DNA of 64,000 bases from Alkalihalobacterium chitinilyticum (GTDB taxonomy: Bacteria > Bacillota > Bacilli > Bacillales > Bacillaceae_F), in NCBI RefSeq assembly GCF_029028005.1, contig NZ_JAOTPO010000003.1, forward strand, positions 248,001 to 312,000, read 5' to 3'. The position numbers and the translations under genes were made by a program. Shown piece after piece: positions 57,634 through 64,000 of this stretch. Below the pieces are notes generated by a model, which had not been told where the DNA came from, ran no database searches, and was given only the letters and a program-made list of their open reading frames with translations. How positions within the stretch are numbered: position 1 is the first letter of the stretch; every line of letters begins with the position of its first letter.

Positions 57634-57658
57634 AAGAAACTCGGCATTAGCCGAGCAG
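57634..57658 (-). terminator. hairpin / probable terminator after remA
   Basis: CTCGGC (57640-57645) pairs with GCCGAG (57650-57655) around ATTA, followed on the minus strand by TTTCTT. It is preceded on the plus strand by AAAAAGTGTAAG, the sequence that also opens the repeats upstream of coaBC. Confidence 0.6.
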
Positions 57659-57673
57659 CCCTTGTATGTATAT

Positions 57674-57934
57674 CTAAGCGTCTTCTGATTCATCTTTGTT
57701 CGTTAGACGCTGTGCCACCGTTTCTGGTTGTACTGCACTTAAAATGACATGGTCGCTATCTGCGATGATGACAGCTCGAGTACGCCTGCCATATGTTGCA
57801 TCAATCAACATGTTACGCTCTCTCGCTTCTTGAATAATTCTTTTTATTGGTGCAGACTCTGGACTTACAATTGAAATAATACGATTTGCAGATACGATGT
57901 TACCAAAGCCAATATTAATTAACTTAATGTTCAT
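57674..57934 (-). CDS. remA: extracellular matrix regulator RemA
   Basis: 86 residues from the ATG at 57934 ([20 protein letters not shown]) with GGGAG 6 bp upstream; the 13-codon extension is rejected. The core [12 protein letters not shown] and [13 protein letters not shown] is nearly identical to B. subtilis RemA (YlzA). RemA forms ring-shaped DNA-binding oligomers and activates biofilm-matrix operons and osmoprotection genes. It sits between gmk and yloC as expected. Confidence 0.97.
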   Translation of the reverse strand: MNIKLINIGFGNIVSANRIISIVSPESAPIKRIIQEARERNMLIDATYGRRTRAVIIADSDHVILSAVQPETVAQRLTNKDESEDA

Positions 57935-58097
57935 CTTTTCTCCCTCGCTTTTTGAGAGGAGTAAATAGGACAATGAGGCTAAACCCTCCTTAAGTAAAGG
58001 TAAGCTTGTGTCTTATCGCCAAAATAGAAAACTCACTCTCGATATTTTTCCCATCCTAAAATTACTATATACGAAGAACGGGCGTTTTTCTATAAAA

Positions 58098-58979
58098 TCA
58101 TTCAATATTTTGCACTTGTTCTTTAATTTTTTCGATTTCGCTCTTTAATTCTACCACTTGTCGGCTTATATGTATGTCATTTGCTTTTGAGCCAATCGTA
58201 TTTACTTCACGATTCATCTCTTGAATGAGGAAATCTAACTTTCTGCCAACAACTCCACCCTCTTCAATAATCTTTTGAAATTGGACGGTGTGAGAATCTA
58301 ACCGAATTAATTCCTCATCAACATTCGACTTATCCGCAAAGAAAGCTACTTCATTTAAGAGTCTATTTTCATCATATTCAACTTGGCCTTGTAAAAATTC
58401 TTCTACACGCTTCTGTAACTTTGTGCGATAGTGTTCAGCTACTTTAGGAGCATATTGTTTCAAGTCCGTTGCTAATTGACTTACATGTTCAACTCTTGTT
58501 TTTAAATCAATAAATAACGAATGTCCTTCTCGCTTTCTCATTTCGACAAGCTTCAAGGCAGCCTCTTCTGTAGCTTTAATAAGTGTGGAGAATAATCCTT
58601 CATCCGTTTGTTCTTGCTCGTGAACACTTACAATCTTTTCATGTAGAAGCAATGCGTCTACTGACGGCTGTCCTGTGATATCTGCTCGCTTTTTCATATC
58701 AGCTGCTACGTGAATATATTCCTGAAAGAGATCCCAATCTATATCTAACCGCTTTTTGACGAGACCTTCACCCTCTATGTTAATAAAAACATCAACTTTA
58801 CCACGATGCACTTGTTTTTGGACGGCTTTCTTTAACTGTTCTTCAATCGGTAAAAGCTGTCTAGGCATACGAATCATTACTTCAAAAAAACGATGATTAT
58901 AGGAACGCATTTCAACTGAAACTTTAAAGCGTTCATTTTCTAAGACCGCTTGCCCGTATCCTGTCATACTTGTAATCAT
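58098..58979 (-). CDS. yloC: YicC-family endoribonuclease YloC
   Basis: 293 residues. The conserved opening SMTGYGQAVLENERFKVSVE, the RSYNHRFFEVMIRMPRQL block and the C-terminal DFLIQEMNREVNTIGSKAND define the YicC/YloC family, now described as endoribonucleases. Middle part helical. The gene is conserved upstream of remA-gmk-rpoZ. A terminator separates it from the ATPase gene upstream. Confidence 0.94.
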   Translation of the reverse strand: MITSMTGYGQAVLENERFKVSVEMRSYNHRFFEVMIRMPRQLLPIEEQLKKAVQKQVHRGKVDVFINIEGEGLVKKRLDIDWDLFQEYIHVAADMKKRADITGQPSVDALLLHEKIVSVHEQEQTDEGLFSTLIKATEEAALKLVEMRKREGHSLFIDLKTRVEHVSQLATDLKQYAPKVAEHYRTKLQKRVEEFLQGQVEYDENRLLNEVAFFADKSNVDEELIRLDSHTVQFQKIIEEGGVVGRKLDFLIQEMNREVNTIGSKANDIHISRQVVELKSEIEKIKEQVQNIE

Positions 58980-59043
58980 CTTATCACATCCACTTTTTCT
59001 ATTCTATCTAATATTAACACCTTCAACAATAAAAAGGAAAGAA

Positions 59044-59080
59044 AGGCCGTTACAGGTAAAAAGTTACCTATAACAGCCTA
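59044..59080 (-). terminator. terminator after the Ca2+-ATPase gene
   Basis: GGC-GTTA-AGGTAA pairs with TTACCT-TAAC-GCC around AAAG with small bulges, followed on the minus strand by TTTCTTTCC. Confidence 0.75.
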
Positions 59081-59112
59081 ACGAAACTTTTCTAAAATAG
59101 CAAGTAATAAAC

Positions 59113-61821
59113 TTAACGCTTTTTACCAAATAATTGACCTGCCCCTAAAACAACTGTAGGTATTGCAGCCATACCAAGAATAAGGAGCCAATCACGTGCG
59201 TCCATATACGTCGTATGGAAAACAGTTTGTAATGGCGGGTAGTAGATAACAGCAAGCATAAGTAAAACAGATGAAATTACCGCAACTACAAGATACATAT
59301 TTTCAAAAGGATTACGGTGATACACGGAATACTCACTGCGACAGTCGAATACATGGATTAATTGAGCCATAACGAGTGTAACAAATGCTACCGTCTGCGC
59401 CTTGGTCAAATCATCTGGGTTCGCATTTAATGTCACCATAAATGCCACTAAAGTTACGACACCAATCATAAAACCTCTGCTCACAATTTTCCAAGCAAGG
59501 CCTCTTGCAAATACACCTTCATCAGGACTTCGCGGCGGTCGTTTCATCACATCACCTTCCGCTTTATCCATTCCAAGAGCCATTGCCGGCAACCCATCAG
59601 TTACGAGGTTAATCCATAAAATTTGAATCGCTACGAGTGGCAAAGGCAACCCTAAAATCATCGCAAACAACATGACTAAAATTTCTCCAACATTGGATGC
59701 GAGCATGTACCGAATAAATTTTCGAATGTTCTCGTAAATATTTCTTCCTTCTTTAATGGCTACTTTAATCGTTGCAAAATTATCATCGCTTAATATGAGA
59801 GATGACGCTTCTTTAGCCACATCTGTACCTGTAATTCCCATTGCAATCCCAATATTTGCTGCCTTAATGGCAGGGGCATCATTAACACCATCACCGGTCA
59901 TTGCGACAATATGCCCTCGTGCTTGGAGCGCTTTGACAATCTTTAATTTATGTTCTGGAGAAACACGAGCAAATACATACACATCATCCACGATTTCCTC
60001 TAGCTGTTGGACACTTATTCTAGAAAGCGTTTGACCGTCAAGTACTTTACCGTTTTCAGGAAGTATATCAAGTTGCTTTGCTATCGCTCGAGCTGTAATC
60101 GCGTGGTCTCCAGTAATCATAATGGTTTTAATACCTGCTTCACGACACTCACGAATAGAGTCTCTCACTTCTGGTCTTGGAGGATCAATCATTCCTTCAA
60201 GACCAATGAACGTTAAATCTTTTTCTACATCTAATGGATAATCCACTTTATCAGAAGTCGAGAGTGGACGATACGCGATCGCAATCGTACGCAACGCTTG
60301 ACTTGCTAATGTTGTTATCGCATCCTCTACTAACGTTCGACTTCTGTTTGTCAGAGCTTCTTCTCGGGAATTGAAAAAGATGTTTTTACTATTTGCTAAT
60401 ACGACATCAGGTGCACCTTTAGTGATCGCAAACCTTTTACCATTTTTATCTTCAACAATTACTGTCATCATTTTTCTCGTTGATTCAAATGGAAATTCTT
60501 TAATGATTTTAAATTGCTTTTTAAGAGAATCTGAAGTAATCCCTGCTTTCATTGCAGCAACTACCAGTGCTCCTTCTGTCGGGTCGCCATCTAGGTAAAA
60601 TTCGGTTTTCTTCTTTTTTAATAGACCTTCCTTGACCGGTTTTTCATTGATTTTCGCATGATTACATAAATATCCAAAAGCTAGCATCTGTTGCAGGGCT
60701 CGTTCTTTTTGAATGTTTACTTTTTCACCACTAGCTAAAAAATCACCTGTTGGCTCATAGCCTGTTCCTGTTACATGCCACGTTTTTCCACCAATCCACA
60801 AGTGAGTTACTGTCATCTTATTTTGCGTTAAAGTTCCGGTTTTGTCAGAACAAATGACTGACGCACATCCTAACGTTTCAACGGCAGGGAGTTTACGAAC
60901 AATCGCCTTTCGTTTAATCATTCGTTGAACACCTAGAGCTAGTGCAACAGTTACGATCGCTGGTAACCCCTCAGGAATTGCAGCAACGGCTAAAGAAACC
61001 CCAGCGAGGAACATCGTGTAGACGTCATGTCCTTGATAAACCCCAATTAAAACGACAAGAGCTGTAAGAAGAAGTGCAACACCAATTAAAATCTTCCCCA
61101 ACTGCTCTAATTTTCTTTGCAAAGGGGTTACTAATGTTTCTGTTGATTGAAGTAAATGGGCTATCTTCCCCATTTCTGTTTTCATTCCAGTTGCAATAAT
61201 TACACCAATTCCATTTCCTTGGGTGACGAGGGTACCCATAAATGCCATATTGGCTTGATCTCCAAGTTCAAGGTCTTCACCTACTAAAACCTGTTCACTT
61301 TTTTGTACAGGAACAGACTCTCCTGTAAGTGACGATTCCTCAATTTGAAGACCATTGACTTTTAAAAGCCTCATATCAGCACCAATTCGGTCACCGCTAG
61401 TGACCTTAACGATATCACCCACAACCGCCAAACTAGACGGAATTTTCGTCCACTCTCCATTACGAAGGACGACTAGTTGTGGAGCTGACAATTCTTTTAA
61501 GGCAGTTAATGATTTTTCTGCTTTTCGTTCCTGTACGAATCCTAATACACCATTTAATAAGATAATAATCATAATTGTAATCGCATCGATGTATTCACCT
61601 AGCAACCCGGAAATGAGTGTCGCAGCTAGTAAAACGAGCACCATAAAATCTTTAAATTGACTTAAGAAGACTAATAGTGCTGAAGGTTTTTCTCCTTCGT
61701 CCAATTTGTTTTCCCCATATTGCTTTAACCGCTTTTGTGCCTCCTTATCTGACAAACCCGTTGTTCCGTTTGTTCCCGTCGATCTTTCAACTTCGTTTAC
61801 CTCCATCTCATACCATTTCAT
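59113..61821 (-). CDS. yloB: P-type calcium-transporting ATPase (YloB-like)
   Basis: 902 residues from the ATG at 61821 ([14 protein letters not shown]), the position that matches B. subtilis YloB; the 11-codon extension is rejected. It is a SERCA-like type IIA pump: ten predicted membrane helices, the TGES actuator motif, [12 protein letters not shown] in helix 4 (calcium site), [17 protein letters not shown] phosphorylation motif, KGAPDV, and [12 protein letters not shown] hinge. It is likely to export Ca2+ during growth or sporulation. A 19-bp dyad lies in its upstream region. Confidence 0.95.
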   Translation of the reverse strand: MKWYEMEVNEVERSTGTNGTTGLSDKEAQKRLKQYGENKLDEGEKPSALLVFLSQFKDFMVLVLLAATLISGLLGEYIDAITIMIIILLNGVLGFVQERKAEKSLTALKELSAPQLVVLRNGEWTKIPSSLAVVGDIVKVTSGDRIGADMRLLKVNGLQIEESSLTGESVPVQKSEQVLVGEDLELGDQANMAFMGTLVTQGNGIGVIIATGMKTEMGKIAHLLQSTETLVTPLQRKLEQLGKILIGVALLLTALVVLIGVYQGHDVYTMFLAGVSLAVAAIPEGLPAIVTVALALGVQRMIKRKAIVRKLPAVETLGCASVICSDKTGTLTQNKMTVTHLWIGGKTWHVTGTGYEPTGDFLASGEKVNIQKERALQQMLAFGYLCNHAKINEKPVKEGLLKKKKTEFYLDGDPTEGALVVAAMKAGITSDSLKKQFKIIKEFPFESTRKMMTVIVEDKNGKRFAITKGAPDVVLANSKNIFFNSREEALTNRSRTLVEDAITTLASQALRTIAIAYRPLSTSDKVDYPLDVEKDLTFIGLEGMIDPPRPEVRDSIRECREAGIKTIMITGDHAITARAIAKQLDILPENGKVLDGQTLSRISVQQLEEIVDDVYVFARVSPEHKLKIVKALQARGHIVAMTGDGVNDAPAIKAANIGIAMGITGTDVAKEASSLILSDDNFATIKVAIKEGRNIYENIRKFIRYMLASNVGEILVMLFAMILGLPLPLVAIQILWINLVTDGLPAMALGMDKAEGDVMKRPPRSPDEGVFARGLAWKIVSRGFMIGVVTLVAFMVTLNANPDDLTKAQTVAFVTLVMAQLIHVFDCRSEYSVYHRNPFENMYLVVAVISSVLLMLAVIYYPPLQTVFHTTYMDARDWLLILGMAAIPTVVLGAGQLFGKKR

Positions 61822-61836
61822 GAAGACACCCCACAT

Positions 61837-61855
61837 CTTGTACACTTTATACAAG
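61837..61855. promoter_or_regulatory. operator-like dyad upstream of the Ca2+-ATPase gene
   Basis: CTTGTA and TACAAG are perfect inverted 6-bp arms separated by 7 bp, 16 bp upstream of the ATG. The site overlaps TATAAA, a possible -10 on the minus strand. The binding protein is unknown. Confidence 0.45.
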
Positions 61856-61862
61856 CATCATA

Positions 61863-61891
61863 TTCAGGCACGTCCTAAAAAATGCTATACT
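61863..61891 (+). promoter_or_regulatory. promoter of rqcH
   Basis: TTCAGG, 17 bp, TATACT preceded by TGC (extended -10) on the plus strand, about 80 bp upstream of the rqcH start. Confidence 0.6.
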
Positions 61892-61968
61892 GTTGATAGT
61901 AATGATTTTATAAATATTAAATTTTAAACTTATTTCAAAAGTTGAACGTTAAGGAAGTTGGTGAACGT

Positions 61969-63678
61969 ATGTCATTTGATGGACTAATGACTAGAGCAAT
62001 AACAAACGAGTTACAAGAAAAATTAGTAACGGGAAGAATTTCCCGTGTCTATCAACCTTATAAAACTGAGCTATTATTAACGATCCGTGCAAAAGGCACC
62101 AATCATTCATTGCTTTTATCGGCAAACCCTTCATTTGCCCGTGCTCATTTAACGAAGGAAAAATATGATAACCCTCAAGAGCCACCGATGTTTTGTATGC
62201 TGCTCCGCAAACATCTAGAAGGTAGTTTTATAGAAAAAATTGAGCAAATCGATATGGAACGTATCATTACTATTGATATAAAAGGAAAAGACGAATTAGG
62301 AGATACTACATATAAAACATTAGTTATTGAAATTATGGGACGGCATAGCAACATTACACTGATTGATAAAGAAAGTAAAAAAATTATTGACAGCATCAAG
62401 CATATTACACCGTCACAAAGCAGTGTAAGAACGGTTCTCCCAGGTCATACGTATGAATATCCACCTGGGCAAGGAAAGACCGACCCCTTTTCTGTAGATG
62501 AAGAAGGATTGCTTCGTAAGCTAGATTTCAATCAAGGGAAATTAGATAAGCAGCTTCTCGAAGCTTTTTCGGGCATATCACCACAAGTGACAAAAGAAAT
62601 CGTTCACCGTGCGAAGTTATCACAGCAAAAAGCTGTCGTATCTGGATTTTTTGAAGTAATTGACCCATTAAAAGCTAATCAATTTGAGCCACAGATGATC
62701 ATAGCAACTGGAAAAGAAGCATTCTCTTTATTTTCATTAACTCATTTACATGGTGATGTGCGTTATTTCTCTTCAGTAAGTGAACTACTTGACCGCTTTT
62801 TTTATGGTAAAGGAGAGCGTGACCGAGTAAAACAACAAGCTCATGACCTTGAACGCTTTTTACGAAATGAACTCTCCAAAAATGAGAAAAAAATAAAAAA
62901 GCTAGAGAAAACATTAGTTGATGCTGAAAAAGCACAAAAGTATCAACGCTTCGGCGAACTATTAACCGCTAACCTTTATATGGTTAAACGCGGTGACAAA
63001 GCAGTCGACGTCATCGATTATTACGATGTAAACGGTGCAACTGTAACGATCCCATTAGACCCACAGAAGACACCGTCAGATAATGCTCAAAATTTCTTCC
63101 GCAAATATAATAAAGCAAAAAACTCCGTTGCAGTTGTAGAGGAACAAATAGAAAAAGCAAAACAAGAAATTAAATACCTTGATCAATTAATTCAGCAAAT
63201 GGAAGCAGCATCTCCTAAGGATGTTGAGGAAATTCGTGAAGAGCTAGTTGAAGAAGGCTATGTAAGACGTCGGCAAAAAGATAGTAAGAAAAAGAAAAAA
63301 CCGACCAAACCACAAGTAGAGTCCTATATCTCATCAGCAGGTGTGGAATTTTTTGTCGGTAAAAATAACAAGCAAAACGAATACCTAACGAATCGATTTG
63401 CCCGTCAAGACGAAATCTGGCTGCATACAAAAGACATTCCTGGTTCTCACGTCTTGATCCGCGATACCAATCCAGACGAGACGACGTTAACAGAAGCAGC
63501 AACAGTCGCTGCGTTTTATAGTAAGGCACGACAATCAAGCGGTGTACCTGTTGATTATACGAAAATCCGACATGTCAAAAAGCCAAGTGGGTCAAAACCT
63601 GGCTTTGTTATATATGACAATCAAACAACGTTGTATGTAACACCTGATGAGGATCTAGTATTGAAGTTGAGAAAGTAA
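61969..63678 (+). CDS. rqcH: ribosome-associated quality-control factor RqcH (YloA)
   Basis: 569 residues from the ATG at 61969 (MSFDGLMTRAITNEL), which follows GGTGAACGT; nine codons upstream are rejected because the family starts MSFDG. Domains: NFACT-N (1-about 200), HhH, long coiled coil (about 300-430) and C-terminal NFACT-R (IWLHTKDIPGSHVLIRD). RqcH binds obstructed 50S subunits and adds poly-alanine tails that mark stalled peptides for ClpXP. The catalytic D97-R98 pair reads E97-R98 here. It was earlier named as a fibronectin-binding protein, which is probably not its main role. Confidence 0.95.
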   Translation: MSFDGLMTRAITNELQEKLVTGRISRVYQPYKTELLLTIRAKGTNHSLLLSANPSFARAHLTKEKYDNPQEPPMFCMLLRKHLEGSFIEKIEQIDMERIITIDIKGKDELGDTTYKTLVIEIMGRHSNITLIDKESKKIIDSIKHITPSQSSVRTVLPGHTYEYPPGQGKTDPFSVDEEGLLRKLDFNQGKLDKQLLEAFSGISPQVTKEIVHRAKLSQQKAVVSGFFEVIDPLKANQFEPQMIIATGKEAFSLFSLTHLHGDVRYFSSVSELLDRFFYGKGERDRVKQQAHDLERFLRNELSKNEKKIKKLEKTLVDAEKAQKYQRFGELLTANLYMVKRGDKAVDVIDYYDVNGATVTIPLDPQKTPSDNAQNFFRKYNKAKNSVAVVEEQIEKAKQEIKYLDQLIQQMEAASPKDVEEIREELVEEGYVRRRQKDSKKKKKPTKPQVESYISSAGVEFFVGKNNKQNEYLTNRFARQDEIWLHTKDIPGSHVLIRDTNPDETTLTEAATVAAFYSKARQSSGVPVDYTKIRHVKKPSGSKPGFVIYDNQTTLYVTPDEDLVLKLRK

Positions 63679-63703
63679 TTCTCATTATGCGGGAATAAAA
63701 TTA

Positions 63704-63736
63704 AAGGACAGCCATTTAATTGGGCTGTCCTTCTTA
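63704..63736 (+). terminator. bidirectional terminator between rqcH and the methyltransferase gene
   Basis: AAGGACAGCC (63704-63713) pairs perfectly with GGCTGTCCTT (63723-63732). Mixed T-rich sequence follows on both strands, and the genes converge on it. Confidence 0.85.
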
Positions 63737-64000
63737 TTATAGCTTACAAATGGTAATTAAAGCTAAGCCGTCAACAACCGGAAAGTGCTCCACTTCCTTT
63801 GCTCCGCAGCCCTTAAGAAACATCGAAAGTTCCTCCGAATTATAGCGATGACGTAACGTTGAAATATTAGACCATTTTAGCAGCGTCGTTTCCTCAAACT
63901 GTGTAATCTTATGCCGTTCACAATACTCGGCAGCTGTCTGCTGACTCATATGTTCAGATGGGTTTAACATCGCAATCATACCACCCTCTTTAACGACACG
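63737..64000 (-). CDS. class I methyltransferase-like protein (partial, N-terminus off window)
   Basis: The reading frame is open through 64000, so only the last 87 codons are present. It begins RVVKEGGMIAMLNPSEHMS, which fits the strand-5 region after the SAM domain (the R-x-L-k-pGG motif). The C-terminal EVEHFPVVDGLALITICKL is the closing beta hairpin of class I methyltransferases. The substrate cannot be told. It is convergent with rqcH and shares a terminator with it. An internal ATG at 63979 is not the real start. Confidence 0.65.
   Translation of the reverse strand, partial: RVVKEGGMIAMLNPSEHMSQQTAAEYCERHKITQFEETTLLKWSNISTLRHRYNSEELSMFLKGCGAKEVEHFPVVDGLALITICKL

Noticed and set aside
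1-64000. CRISPR arrays, tRNA/rRNA genes, prophage or restriction systems
   Set aside because: No regularly spaced repeats, no cloverleaf genes and no phage or defence genes were seen; gene order is conserved housekeeping throughout.

Overview
The window is ordinary chromosomal DNA of an endospore-forming, motile Firmicute of the family Bacillaceae. The gene order follows the Bacillus subtilis block yloA-yloB-yloC-remA-gmk-rpoZ-coaBC-priA-fmt-rsmB-rlmN-prpC-prkC-rsgA-rpe-spoVM-rpmB-yloU-yloV-sdaAB-sdaAA-recG-fapR-plsX-fabD-fabG-acpP-rnc-smc-ftsY-ylxM-ffh-rpsP-khpA-ylqD-rimM-trmD-rplS-lepB-rbgA-rnhB-ylqG-ylqH-sucC-sucD-dprA-topA-trmFO-xerC-hslV-hslU-codY-flgB-flgC-fliE-F-G-H-I-J almost gene for gene. 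Nearly everything lies on the minus strand, so transcription runs from high to low coordinates. Only rpmB, a yfkK-like gene and rqcH are on the plus strand. Base composition, hairpin repeats and protein divergence suggest a Bacillaceae lineage outside the B. subtilis and B. cereus groups, possibly an alkaliphile; that last point is only an impression. I see no prophage, insertion sequence, CRISPR array, tRNA or rRNA.

Layout. 1-7060: start of the fla/che operon, entered from flgB and cut at the left edge inside a ylxF/motE-like gene. 7061-7575: regulatory gap with a good CodY-box match ahead of flgB. 7576-12716: trmFO-xerC-hslV-hslU-codY. 12947-16014: topA and dprA. 16094-18181: sucCD. 18354-18838: a small two-gene unit (a divergent alpha/beta-type SASP and a DUF3905-like protein) with a near-consensus sigma-G promoter. 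18964-22856: ylqH, ylqG, rnhB, rbgA. 22865-25641: lepB, rplS, trmD, rimM, ylqD. 25817-32871: khpA, rpsP, ffh, ylxM, ftsY, smc. 33190-33411: inserted yfkK-like gene. 33621-38304: rnc, acpP, fabG, fabD, plsX, fapR, with a FapR operator at the head. 38377-44176: recG, sdaAA, sdaAB, fakA/yloV, yloU. 44405-50598: rpmB, spoVM (26 codons), rpe, rsgA, prkC, prpC, rlmN. 50622-57934: rsmB, fmt, priA, coaBC, rpoZ, gmk, remA. 58098-61821: yloC and a P-type Ca2+ ATPase. 61969-63678: rqcH. 63737-64000: C-terminal part of a methyltransferase.

Themes. Translation and ribosome assembly (rpsP, rplS, rpmB, rimM, trmD, rbgA, rsgA, rsmB, rlmN, fmt, rqcH), membrane lipid synthesis under FapR, chromosome maintenance (smc, topA, recG, priA, xerC, dprA), nutrient sensing and motility (CodY, fla/che) and sporulation (spoVM, SASP unit, prkC/prpC) share this block. 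The least expected items are the sigma-G SASP/DUF3905 unit, the FliK-like/FlhB-like pair ylqG-ylqH, mutually exclusive hairpins ahead of sdaAB, the yfkK-like insertion between rnc and smc, a D-to-E change in the RqcH DR motif, and several families of hairpin repeats. Many starts were moved to internal ATG, GTG or TTG codons on the basis of ribosome binding sites and remembered family N-termini.
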